Assembly (NCBI RefSeq): GCF_018070025.1
Contig: NZ_JAGPYQ010000001.1
Span: 4,898,001 to 4,962,000, forward strand
Direction: 5' to 3'
DNA length: 64,000 nucleotides
DNA from: Streptomyces liliiviolaceus
GTDB lineage: Bacteria > Actinomycetota > Actinomycetes > Streptomycetales > Streptomycetaceae
A program made the position numbers and the translations under genes. A model generated the notes under the pieces. The model worked only from the letters and a program-made list of their open reading frames with translations. It was not told where the DNA came from and ran no database searches. Positions 43,292 to 51,503 of the stretch are shown here, piece by piece. Every line of letters begins with the position of its first letter. Positions within the stretch are counted from its first letter, which is position 1.

Positions 43292-43807
43292 TCAGGCGCG
43301 GTCGGTCGAGGTCAGTACCTCGGCCGTGTCGGGGCTGCCCACCGCGCGGCGCCTGCGCAGCGCGATCCGCCAGCCGTCCGCGGCCCTGACCAGGTGCCAC
43401 TCGTTCGTCGACGCGCTGAGCAGCTTCAGGCGCGGTCCGTCCTGGTGGAAGATGAAGGAGTATCCGGCGGCCACCGCGGTGTCGCCGCGCACCGTGACGG
43501 TCAGGTTGTTGCCCTGGAGGTGCAGGCTCCGGCCGGCGAATCCGTCGCCGTGCACTGCGGTCCGGTCGGTGAGGAACGTCCGCATCGCCTCCTGGCCCTC
43601 CCACCGCAGCACCGCGTACGGGTCCTCGCTCCCGCCCTGGGAGACGTCCATCGCGCCGTCCTCGGTGAACAGCGCGAGATAGTCGTCGTCGAGGCAGGCG
43701 TCGGCGTAGTAGCCGTAGCGGGAGAGCAGTTCGCGGATCTCGCGCTCGTCCCGGAGTTCGCGGACCTGCTCCTCCAGTGCCGCCAGGCGGCTCTCGATGT
43801 CGCTCAC
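43292..43807 (-). CDS. SnoaL/NTF2-like protein with N-terminal coiled coil
   Basis: 171 residues. The first 25 residues (ESRLAALEEQVRELRDEREIRELLSRY) form a short coiled coil, followed by an NTF2 fold with YYADACLDDDYLALFTEDGAMDV. GTG 43807 has AAGGAAA upstream and overlaps the stop of the DUF35 gene (GTGA). It is the last gene of the thiolase operon. Relatives in steroid and aromatic clusters act as dehydratases or isomerases; the function here is open. Confidence 0.85.
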   Translation of the reverse strand: MSDIESRLAALEEQVRELRDEREIRELLSRYGYYADACLDDDYLALFTEDGAMDVSQGGSEDPYAVLRWEGQEAMRTFLTDRTAVHGDGFAGRSLHLQGNNLTVTVRGDTAVAAGYSFIFHQDGPRLKLLSASTNEWHLVRAADGWRIALRRRRAVGSPDTAEVLTSTDRA

Positions 43808-44232
43808 GACACGTTTCCTTCCGCTGTTCCTGCCGCCGGGGCGAATGTTCCTGTCGCCGGGGCGAACACCGGGACCGGGCCGTCGCCCGTGTCCTCGAAG
43901 CGTGCTGTGACGGCCGCGCCGACCGGGTCGGCGGTACCGAACCCGGTCAGCCGGGTCAACAGGCGCACCCCGCAGGTCAGTTCCACCAGCGCCACGTTGT
44001 AGGGGATCCGCTCGCGCAGTGAGGTGTCGTACGCGCGGTGGTAGACCACCTGGCTCCATACGGTTCCGGTGGGTGCCACCGGCTTCCAGGTGAATCCGCG
44101 GCCCAGGCACTCGGGGCACACGCCCGCCGCGGGCCAGCGGACGAACGCGCAGTCGTCGCAGTGCTGGAAGACGAGTTCGCCCTGTGCCGCCCGGTCCCAG
44201 AACAGCGAGGCATCAGCCGTGGTGGTGTCCAT
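43804..44232 (-). CDS. DUF35 zinc-ribbon/OB-fold partner of the thiolase
   Basis: 142 residues. Zinc ribbon C25-x2-C28 ... C39-x2-C42 (HCDDC, CPEC), then an OB-fold (TGTVWSQVVYHRAYDTSLRERIPYNVALVEL). Proteins of this kind bind SCP-x/Ltp2-like thiolases and are needed for their activity; in cholesterol catabolism the ChsH2 DUF35 domain supports the Ltp2 aldolase. ATG 44232 has AGGAG upstream and starts 1 bp after the thiolase stop, consistent with 1:1 subunits. Confidence 0.88.
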   Translation of the reverse strand: MDTTTADASLFWDRAAQGELVFQHCDDCAFVRWPAAGVCPECLGRGFTWKPVAPTGTVWSQVVYHRAYDTSLRERIPYNVALVELTCGVRLLTRLTGFGTADPVGAAVTARFEDTGDGPVPVFAPATGTFAPAAGTAEGNVS

Positions 44233-44233
44233 A

Positions 44234-45382
44234 TCAGCTCCTGTCCACACTGAGGATCGTGCTGGCGGCTTTCATGAAGCCGAACGTCGAGCAGTACTGC
44301 GCGGTGCGCGGCCCGTCCAGCTGACGCCCGCCCGCCTCGCCGCGCAGTTGCCGTACCGCCTCGCACAGGTGCAGGAAGCCCCACATGTAGGCCTCGGACA
44401 GCTGTCCGCCGTTGGTGTTGAGCGGCAGCTTCCCGCCGAACCCGACAGCGCCGTCCCGGAACGCCTCGCCCACCCCGCCGGGTGGCACGAAGCCGTACAT
44501 CTCCAGCATCTGCAGCACCCATACGCTGGTGGGGTCCTGGATGTAGAGCGCGTCGACGTCCTCGCGGTCGATCCCGGCGGCGGGGTAGATGCGTTCGGCG
44601 ACCCGCTCGATCCACGGGCGCATCCATTGGTCGGCGTTCTGCCGGTCGCGCAGTCCGCTCTGCTGGGCGATGCCCATGACGTGCACCGGTTTGTCGGTGA
44701 AGTCGTCCGCGCGGTCGGCGCGGGTGACGATCAGACAGGCGCCCCCGTCGGAGATCATGCAGAGGTCCGAGCGGCGCAGCGGTTCCACGAGGTAGGGCTG
44801 GGCCAGGTAGTCGTCCAGGGTCAGTGGTTCGCGGAAGACGGCGAGCGGGTTGTCCCGCGCGTACCGGCGCTGCGAGACCGCGATCCGGCCGAGGTCCTCC
44901 TCCGTGGTGCCGTAGAGGTGCTGATGTCTGCGGAAGGCCATGCCCGCGGGTCCCGCGACGTTCAGGAACCCGTACACCGAGGCCTCGTCCTGGCGGCCCA
45001 GCGGGTGGCCGAACCGGTTGCCGGCGCTGCGCTGGTTGGTTCCGTAGACGATCGCGACGGTCGTCGCGAGTCCCGCGTCGATCACGGCGCAGGCCAGGTG
45101 GAGGGAGAAGTTGCAGGTGCCGTAGTCGAGGGTGGCGCTGTAGTCGGGGTTGAGGCCGGCCAGGCGGCCGATCTCGGTGTCGATGCCGAAGCCGCCGTAG
45201 GACTTGCAGGTGATCAGTCCGTCGACCTCGGACTTGGCGATGCCGTGTTCGGCGAGGGTGCGGCGCAGGGCTTCGACGGCGATCTCGTCGGCGGAGATGC
45301 CGGGGACGGTGCCCTGTTCGGTGTTCCCGGCCGCGACGATCGCCGATCGGCCGCGGATCGCTCCGCGGGGTTGGCTCGTCAT
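44234..45382 (-). CDS. SCP-x/Ltp2-like thiolase or retro-aldolase
   Basis: Thiolase fold of 382 residues. Cys90 in YGTCNFSLHLACAV is at the nucleophile position. The tail motif reads PLNTNGGQLSEAYMWG, with Asn where thiolases of this group usually carry His (NxHGG). This set with a DUF35 protein is characteristic of Ltp2-type aldolases, which cleave 17-hydroxy steroid acyl-CoAs, and of SCP-x thiolases. Here it probably performs the chain-cutting step. Follows the double-domain CoA-transferase by 12 bp. Confidence 0.87.
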   Translation of the reverse strand: MTSQPRGAIRGRSAIVAAGNTEQGTVPGISADEIAVEALRRTLAEHGIAKSEVDGLITCKSYGGFGIDTEIGRLAGLNPDYSATLDYGTCNFSLHLACAVIDAGLATTVAIVYGTNQRSAGNRFGHPLGRQDEASVYGFLNVAGPAGMAFRRHQHLYGTTEEDLGRIAVSQRRYARDNPLAVFREPLTLDDYLAQPYLVEPLRRSDLCMISDGGACLIVTRADRADDFTDKPVHVMGIAQQSGLRDRQNADQWMRPWIERVAERIYPAAGIDREDVDALYIQDPTSVWVLQMLEMYGFVPPGGVGEAFRDGAVGFGGKLPLNTNGGQLSEAYMWGFLHLCEAVRQLRGEAGGRQLDGPRTAQYCSTFGFMKAASTILSVDRS

Positions 45383-45394
45383 GTGCGTGCTCCC

Positions 45395-47977
45395 TCAGAT
45401 GATGCCGTCGGCGGCGAGTTCGTCGACCTCGTCGGCGGACAGGCCGAGCAGTCGTCCGTAGACGTCGTGGTTGTGCTCGCCGTAGGTGGGCGCGCCCGCG
45501 TCGACCGGTCCGCCGGCGTACTGCGGGGTGTCGCTGAGCTTCACCGACGGCGCGGCCACCGGCCAGCGGCCGAAGTCGGTGGCGTCCAGCTCGGTCAGCC
45601 AGTCCAGCGCGGCGAGTTGGGGGTCGTGTTCGACGCGGTCCTCGGCGGTCTGCGCGGTGCCCGCCGGGACGCCGGCCGTCTGCAGTTGCTCCATGAGTGC
45701 GAAGGCGTCCAGCTCGCTCGTCCACGCGCCGATCAGCTTGTCGAGTTCCGCCCGGTGCCTGCCGCGGGCCTCCAGGGTCGCGAACTCCGGCTGCTCCAGC
45801 CATTCCGGGTGCCCGGCCTCCTTGGCGAGCGCGACCCACTCGTCCTCGGTCTCGCAGGTGATCGCTATCCACCGGTCGGTTCCGGCGCACCGGTAGATGC
45901 CTTCGGGGGCGGCGGTCCCGTACGGCGAACGGTTGCCCGCGCGCTGCCACTCACGGCCGTTGACCTGGAAGTCCAGGGTGGGTACGGCGGTCATGAACAG
46001 GCCCACCTCGCACTGCGAGGCGTCGATCGCCTGTCCCTGTCCGGTCTGCTGGTGGTGGTAGAGCGCGCTCAGGATCGCCAGGGCGAAGCTGTAGGCGCCG
46101 AACCAGTCGAGGTAGGAGTATCCCCAGCCGGCGGGCGGGAACGGGTCGGGCAGGCCGCTCATCTCCGAGGTGCCGGCGAAGGCCTGCGCGATGGGGCCGA
46201 TGGTGCGGAAGCGTCCGTAGATCCCCTTGGTGCCCATGCCTGACTGCTTGGCGTAGATGATGTCCGGTCTGATGTCCCGCAGTACGTCGTAGCCGAGCCC
46301 CCAGCTCTCCATCACCCCGGGTGAGAAGCCCTCGGAGACGACCGTGCTCTGCGCGACGAGCCGCTTGGCGAGGGCGAGCCCTTCGGGGTGCTTGACGTTG
46401 AGCGAGATGCCGCGCTTGCCGGGATTCTTGTTGTTGTACTGGGCGCCGACGGGGCCGCCGAGGTCGGCGGGCCAGCGGGAGGGGACCGGTGCGACGGCCC
46501 GCTCGCGCGCCTCGCGGCCGCCGACCGGCGCGCCGCCCCGGCGGGGGTCGAGGTTCTTGTGCCACTCGACCTTGATCACCTCCGCGCCCAGGGAGGCGAG
46601 GAACCGGGTCGCTCCGGCGGAGGCCAGCATCCAGGTGAAGTCGAGGATGCGTACGCCCTGCAACGGGAACGGGCGGCCGTGCACGGACAGTTGGTCGGGG
46701 CCCGGGCGCGGCACTTCCCTGATCCGGGTGCGCGGTCTCGTGGTGAGGACCGGCTCGCGGTCCTCGTCGAGGCGCGGCGCGCGGCGGCCGGCCGCCCAAC
46801 CGGTCCCGGTGCTGACCCACTTGCTCACCGGGTAGCGCAGGCTGCGGCCGAGTTCCGGGTGCTCAACCTCGGCGTAGGTGCCGCGTTGCAGCCAGTGCTC
46901 GTCGTAGGCGTTCTCGTGCGGCTTGCGCACCGGCACCCACATCAGGCCCGCCTCCTGCGCCTGCCGCCAGGGCACGTCCTCGTGCAGGTAGCGGCGCACG
47001 GTGTGCTCGACCGCGTCCATGTTGCGTGCGGCGCCGCCCTCCATGCCGGGCAGTACGCGGGAGTCCTGTTCCTTCTCGTCGCTGCCGTCGCTGACGTCGT
47101 GGGCGCCGATGCCGTGCTCCTCGATGAAGGGCTTGAGCAGCTTGGCGTTGCGGGTGCTGGCGAGGGTGTAGCGGCCGTCCTTGCTGGCGAAGACGGAGCG
47201 GTGGACGGAGACGGCGGGCGCCGAGTGACGGCAGGTCTGGCGGTTGAAGGGTGTGCGCAGGCAGGCCCACGACATGAGGTCGCCCTCGGTGTTCTTCGCG
47301 ACCGCCTCGTGCAGCGCGCAGGACAGGTACTGGCCCTCGCCCGTGGTGGCCCGGCGCATCAGCGCGGCGACGATGGTGAACGCCATCTGCTCGCCGCCGA
47401 TGGCGTAGGTGTGGCCGAGCTGGGGGGCGATCGGGGGCAGGTCGTAGCGTCCGGCGGGGTCGGGGTCGTAGCCGCAGTTCATCACCGGTCCGCCGAGCGC
47501 CAGGTGCACCAGGTCGGAGGCCTTCCAGTGCCGCCAGGGGCCGGTGTCGCCGAACGGGGTGATACGTGCGTAGATCAGCTTCGGGTAGCGGGACCGCAGC
47601 GCGTCGCTGCCCAGTCCGCGCTCTTCGAGGTGGTCGATGTCTCCGGCGTCGAGCACGACGTCGGCGTCGCCGGCGAGTTCCGCGAACCGCGCCACGTCGG
47701 CGGGGTCGTCCAGGTCGAGGACGACCGACTTCTTCCCGCGGTTGTGGGCCCAGAAGTGCAGCGAGCGGTCGGGGCCCGGCACATCGTCGACGAACGGTCC
47801 CATGCGACGGCTCGCGGCACCCGCCGGTGGTTCGATTCTGATCACTTCGGCGCCGAGTCCGGCGAGCGCGAGCCCGCAGTACTCGCCCTTCTGGTCGCCG
47901 AACTCAAGGACTCGGATCCCGGCGAGACTTCCCGGGTTCGCACTGTCGGTCACGGGAGGGCCTTCCATCACGGTCAC
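45395..47977 (-). CDS. Double-domain CaiB/BaiF CoA-transferase A
   Basis: 860 residues, two complete family III CoA-transferase units joined head to tail (about 18-400 and 440-850). Openings IRVLEFGDQKGEYCGLALAGLGAEVIRIE and VRILDFTWMLASAGATRFLASLGAEVIKVE mark each. Acid positions carry Glu in both (CALHEAV, SQCEVGL). GTG 47977 or ATG 47968; there is no ribosome site, and TAATAT at 47990-47995 leaves a leader of only a few bases. Divergent from CoA-transferase B. It heads the thiolase operon and likely hands CoA to the substrate acid. Confidence 0.9.
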   Translation of the reverse strand: MTVMEGPPVTDSANPGSLAGIRVLEFGDQKGEYCGLALAGLGAEVIRIEPPAGAASRRMGPFVDDVPGPDRSLHFWAHNRGKKSVVLDLDDPADVARFAELAGDADVVLDAGDIDHLEERGLGSDALRSRYPKLIYARITPFGDTGPWRHWKASDLVHLALGGPVMNCGYDPDPAGRYDLPPIAPQLGHTYAIGGEQMAFTIVAALMRRATTGEGQYLSCALHEAVAKNTEGDLMSWACLRTPFNRQTCRHSAPAVSVHRSVFASKDGRYTLASTRNAKLLKPFIEEHGIGAHDVSDGSDEKEQDSRVLPGMEGGAARNMDAVEHTVRRYLHEDVPWRQAQEAGLMWVPVRKPHENAYDEHWLQRGTYAEVEHPELGRSLRYPVSKWVSTGTGWAAGRRAPRLDEDREPVLTTRPRTRIREVPRPGPDQLSVHGRPFPLQGVRILDFTWMLASAGATRFLASLGAEVIKVEWHKNLDPRRGGAPVGGREARERAVAPVPSRWPADLGGPVGAQYNNKNPGKRGISLNVKHPEGLALAKRLVAQSTVVSEGFSPGVMESWGLGYDVLRDIRPDIIYAKQSGMGTKGIYGRFRTIGPIAQAFAGTSEMSGLPDPFPPAGWGYSYLDWFGAYSFALAILSALYHHQQTGQGQAIDASQCEVGLFMTAVPTLDFQVNGREWQRAGNRSPYGTAAPEGIYRCAGTDRWIAITCETEDEWVALAKEAGHPEWLEQPEFATLEARGRHRAELDKLIGAWTSELDAFALMEQLQTAGVPAGTAQTAEDRVEHDPQLAALDWLTELDATDFGRWPVAAPSVKLSDTPQYAGGPVDAGAPTYGEHNHDVYGRLLGLSADEVDELAADGII

Positions 47978-47978
47978 T

Positions 47979-47995
47979 TATCTTGAACAATATTA
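47979..47995. promoter_or_regulatory. Island operator, copy I (weak)
   Basis: On the minus strand TAATATTGTTCAAGATA resembles TAATAATGTTCCAACAT at copy B. It overlaps the start region of CoA-transferase A. Confidence 0.4.
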
Positions 47996-48083
47996 GACCA
48001 TGATTGGCAGCGCGGGCGAGATCGAGTCAACAAGCCTTCCACCACGTCAGCAACGGCTCGTACGTGACTGGTCCAGCGCTTCT

Positions 48084-48093
48084 TATTATGCTG
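48084..48093. promoter_or_regulatory. Island operator, copy H (partial)
   Basis: TATTATGCTG is identical to the first ten bases of copy G (22573-22582). It lies 43 bp before CoA-transferase B, followed by the AT-rich GTATATGG. Confidence 0.4.
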
Positions 48094-48136
48094 CTAGTTG
48101 TATATGGTCCGGCTACTACCTATGGTTGGGGCTACT

Positions 48137-50602
48137 ATGGCTCATACATCATCCGCCCGGCCGCTCGCCGGACTACGCGTTCTCGATTTCTCCCGGGTGG
48201 TGTCGGGACCCTTCTCCTCCCAACTGCTCGCGGATCTCGGTGCCGAGGTCGTCCGCGTGCAGGCACTCCCGGCCGACACCGCCGCAGCCGACGCAGATCC
48301 CGGACCGCTGACCGAGGCGGAACTCTTCACCTGGGGTATCGGCCGCAACAAACACTCGGTGTGCGTCGACCTGAAGAACCCGCGCGGACGGGAACTGGTC
48401 GAGCGCCTGGTCGCGGTCTCCGACATCGTCTTCGACAACTTCCGCCCCGGCGTCATGCGCAGGCTCGGCCTCGACCGGGAGTCCCTGGTCCGGCACAACC
48501 CTTCGATCATCACCTGCTCGCTCACCGGGTTCGGCGAGAGCGGCCCCTGGGCGACGATGCCCGCCTACGACCCGATCGTGCAGGCGATGTCGGGCGCCAT
48601 GAACTACACACGGCTCGACGCCGACGGCGCTCCGGTCCGGTGGGGCATCCCCATCGGCGACCTGTTCGCCGGTCTGTTCTGCGGCATCGGCATCGTGGCG
48701 GCCGTCCTGCACCGCGACCGGTGCGGCGTCGGACAGCACGTCGACGTGTCGATGCTCGACGTGATGCTCGCGCTCAACACCTACCGGGTGCCGCAGGCGC
48801 TGAGCTTCGGCGAGGAGCCCGACCCCGCGCCCTTCGAGGGCGGCCAGGGCACCGTGCCGTTCGGCAACTTCGCCTGCCGGGACGGCTGGCTCGCGATCTG
48901 CATCAGCCAGCGCGCCTGGAGCGCGGCCTGCGACATCCTCGGCAGGCCCGACCTCGCGACCGACGAACGGTTCGGTACGCAGGCCGCCCGGCACGCCCAC
49001 CGCGACGAGCTGGTGGAGATCCTGCAGAAGGTGTTCCTCGAACACAGCGCCGACGACCTCCAGGCCCGGTTCATGGCGGCGGGAGTGGTCGGCGGGAAGG
49101 TCCTGCGCGTCGCGGAGGTCTTCGACCACCCCCAGGTGCTCGCCCGCGGCATGGCGGTCGAGATCGGCGACAGGCACGGCCGCACCGCCGTCGTGGCCGG
49201 CGACCCGCTGAAGTTCAGCGACTCCCGGGACTGGCGGTCACCGAGCCGGGAGGGCACCGACACCAGGGCCGTACTGGCCGCGCTGCTCGGTACGACCGAC
49301 GCCGAGCTGACGGAGCTGTGCGACGCGGGGGCCGTGTACGCGGCCCGGACGGCGGAGGGCCGCTTCACGGAGTCGACGTACACACCGCAGCCCCGCACGG
49401 CCGCCGAACCGTCCGCGCACTCCGGCGGCGACCACGGCCGGGCGCTCGACGGCACCGTCGTGCTGGAGCTGAACGGCGACGAACCGAGCAAGGCGTTCGC
49501 CGCGCAGTTGCTCGCCGACCTCGGTGCCAGTGTGATCCGGGTCGACCGTCCGGCGGGCCAGCACCTTGAGCCCTATCCCGACTCCACCAGGGAGGCCGCG
49601 TTCCGCTGCGGTCTCAACCGCGGCAAGGCGAGTGTGTTCGCCGACCTCAAGACCGATGACGGCCTCGGCTTCTTCGGCCGGCTGGTGGGCGAGGCGGACG
49701 TGGTGCTCGACAACTACCGCCCGGGGGTGCTCCAACGGCTCGGCATCGGGCCGGAAGCCCTGCGCGCACTCAATCCGCGGACGATCTCGTGCTCCATCAC
49801 CGGCTTCGGGCACAGCGGCCCATGGAGCAGGTACCCGGCGTTCGACAACGCCGTCCAGGCGCTCGGCGGCGGCATGAGTGTGACCGTCGACCACACACGA
49901 CCCGACGTCCCGGTGCGCTGGGGCAACCCCATCGGCGGTCTCACCGGCTCGCTGTACGCGACGCTGGGCATGCTCGCCGCACTGCGGCTGCGGAACCTGA
50001 CCGGCGAGGCCAGGCGCCTCGACGTCAGTCTGCTCGACGCCCAGGTGGCCCTGCTGTCCTACCGGGTGCCGCAGGCCGTCACGCTCGGCAAGCCCTTCCT
50101 GCCGGAGCCCCGGCGCGGTGGGAGCGGCTCCCTGCCCTTCGGCGTCTTCCGGTGCGCGGACGGGCGGTGGTTCACCCTGTGCATCACGCCGCAGTTCTGG
50201 GGCCGCTTCTGCGAGATCGCCGACGTACCCCGGTGGCGTGACGATCCGCGGTTCGTGACGGAGCCGCTGCGGCGGGAGAACGAGACCGCCCTCAACGCCT
50301 TGCTGGAGCAGCAGATGCTCACCAAGGAGTCCTGGCAATGGGAGCAGTTGTTCTTCGAGCACAAGCTCCCCGGCGCGGTGGTGGTCGACCTGAACACCGC
50401 GTTCCGGCACGAGCAGACCCGGCACCGGGGGATGCGCGTGACACTGCCCGACTCCGGGCATCCCCAGGGCGTCCAGGTCGCCGGGTTCCCCATCAAGTTC
50501 TCCGCCGCGGCGCCGGTCCCCGCCGCCCCCGCGCCGCAGCACGGTGCGGACACCGAACGGCTGTCCCGGGAGGTCGGTTTCGGGGCGAAGGCGGCCAGTT
50601 GA
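48137..50602 (+). CDS. Double-domain CaiB/BaiF CoA-transferase B
   Basis: 821 residues, two fused family III units (about 8-400 and 440-800). Each opens with the family motif (LRVLDFSRVVSGPFSSQLLADLGAEVVRV; VVLELNGDEPSKAFAAQLLADLGASVIRV). Catalytic Asp is present in both (VDVSMLDVML, LDVSLLDAQV), unlike the Glu pair of enzyme A. The second unit lacks the normal loop after its first strand. ATG 48137 (MAHTSSARPL); earlier ATGs lie in the promoter. Possibly one half is structural. Confidence 0.9.
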   Translation: MAHTSSARPLAGLRVLDFSRVVSGPFSSQLLADLGAEVVRVQALPADTAAADADPGPLTEAELFTWGIGRNKHSVCVDLKNPRGRELVERLVAVSDIVFDNFRPGVMRRLGLDRESLVRHNPSIITCSLTGFGESGPWATMPAYDPIVQAMSGAMNYTRLDADGAPVRWGIPIGDLFAGLFCGIGIVAAVLHRDRCGVGQHVDVSMLDVMLALNTYRVPQALSFGEEPDPAPFEGGQGTVPFGNFACRDGWLAICISQRAWSAACDILGRPDLATDERFGTQAARHAHRDELVEILQKVFLEHSADDLQARFMAAGVVGGKVLRVAEVFDHPQVLARGMAVEIGDRHGRTAVVAGDPLKFSDSRDWRSPSREGTDTRAVLAALLGTTDAELTELCDAGAVYAARTAEGRFTESTYTPQPRTAAEPSAHSGGDHGRALDGTVVLELNGDEPSKAFAAQLLADLGASVIRVDRPAGQHLEPYPDSTREAAFRCGLNRGKASVFADLKTDDGLGFFGRLVGEADVVLDNYRPGVLQRLGIGPEALRALNPRTISCSITGFGHSGPWSRYPAFDNAVQALGGGMSVTVDHTRPDVPVRWGNPIGGLTGSLYATLGMLAALRLRNLTGEARRLDVSLLDAQVALLSYRVPQAVTLGKPFLPEPRRGGSGSLPFGVFRCADGRWFTLCITPQFWGRFCEIADVPRWRDDPRFVTEPLRRENETALNALLEQQMLTKESWQWEQLFFEHKLPGAVVVDLNTAFRHEQTRHRGMRVTLPDSGHPQGVQVAGFPIKFSAAAPVPAAPAPQHGADTERLSREVGFGAKAAS

Positions 50603-50618
50603 CCTGACGGACCGAAGA

Positions 50619-50660
50619 CAGCGTTGGGGGCCGGGAAAGGAATCCCGGCCCCCAACGCTG
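50619..50660. terminator. Strong bidirectional hairpin terminator
   Basis: A perfect 18-bp stem (50619-50636 with 50643-50660) and a 6-nt loop, between convergent genes. Confidence 0.85.
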
Positions 50661-50671
50661 TGCGCAGTGCG

Positions 50672-51274
50672 TCAGGCGCTGACCTGCTTCTCCTGCTGCT
50701 GTTCCTGCTGGGGCACTCCCAGCAGTTCGTCGAGCTTGACGCGGGCCAGCCGCAGGCGCTGGGCGTACTCGTCGCGCTCCTCGATCATCCGGTCCCGCTC
50801 CGCGCGCAGGGCTTCGGCGTCGCCCGCACCCGGTGCCGCGACCGGCTCCGTGCGCGGCTCCTCCGCCGCCTTGGCCGGTTCCGCCGCGGCGGTCACCGTG
50901 AAGTCCCACAGCTGCCTGACGAGGGCGCGCGCCAGCTTGTCGTAGTCGATCCTGATGACACCGTCCGACTCGACGGTCGCCTGCGAGACCGGGACCGTCA
51001 GCGCCTCGGGGGCGCCCGGTGCCGCCACCGGGCCGAGGGCGCGCTCCGCGGCCCGCGTGGCGGAGATGCGGTACGTGCGCTTGCCCCGGATCTTCCGGAC
51101 GATCTCCCCGTCCCGGTCCATCGCCGCGATCAGCTGGATGAACGCCACCGGTGAACCGTCGTAGGAGACGAGGTCCTTGAGCACGCCGGTCGCACGCCCG
51201 GACGGGTCGTCCACCGGTCCGTGCGCGACCAGATAGTTCCGGATGCGGGTCCGGGCCGTGCGATCGCGAGTCAC
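50672..51274 (-). CDS. Small putative DNA-binding protein, unrecognised family (copy 2)
   Basis: 200 residues, paralogue of 40662-41210. Shared blocks: DPSG-x4-VLK, GSPVAFIQLIAAMDRDGE, IRGKRTYRI, IDYDKLARALVRQLW and DEYAQRLRLARVKLDELLG. The region between differs in length, and the C-terminus is Gln/Glu-rich (PQQEQQQEKQ). GTG 51274 aligns exactly with the start of copy 1. It is divergent from the HTH protein at 51504 with the TGTCAA-N9-TTGACA element between. Function inferred only from the basic helical N-terminus and this context. Confidence 0.77.
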   Translation of the reverse strand: MTRDRTARTRIRNYLVAHGPVDDPSGRATGVLKDLVSYDGSPVAFIQLIAAMDRDGEIVRKIRGKRTYRISATRAAERALGPVAAPGAPEALTVPVSQATVESDGVIRIDYDKLARALVRQLWDFTVTAAAEPAKAAEEPRTEPVAAPGAGDAEALRAERDRMIEERDEYAQRLRLARVKLDELLGVPQQEQQQEKQVSA

Positions 51275-51461
51275 GATGTCCAACCACCCTCGGCGTCGTA
51301 GTCCGGCCCCAAGGGCCAATTATGGTCAAAGCCGCTCGGAAACCTGCCAGTATTACCTGGGCATAGTAACGCAACAGGGTTGAGACAATATAGTCCACGC
51401 GGCGAACGGGCAGGTACGAGGCCCATTCGGGGGTCTGACGGCAGCCTTGCAGTGACCCTTT

Positions 51462-51482
51462 TGTCAAGTGACACCGTTGACA
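51462..51482. promoter_or_regulatory. Operator TGTCAA-N9-TTGACA
   Basis: Perfect 6-bp arms (51462-51467, 51477-51482) with the same 9-bp spacing as at 41351-41371. It ends 21 bp before the start codon at 51504, so binding would block transcription or initiation. Confidence 0.65.
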
Positions 51483-51503
51483 TACTCGTGTAGCGTGCCG
51501 CGG

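Noticed and set aside
45951..46820. Second minus-strand frame inside CoA-transferase A
   Set aside because: It is an out-of-frame shadow rich in Arg/Pro, with no ribosome site.
47638..48090. Possible separate small genes between the two CoA-transferases
   Set aside because: Open frames here are short shadows; the gap itself (47978-48136) is a promoter region.
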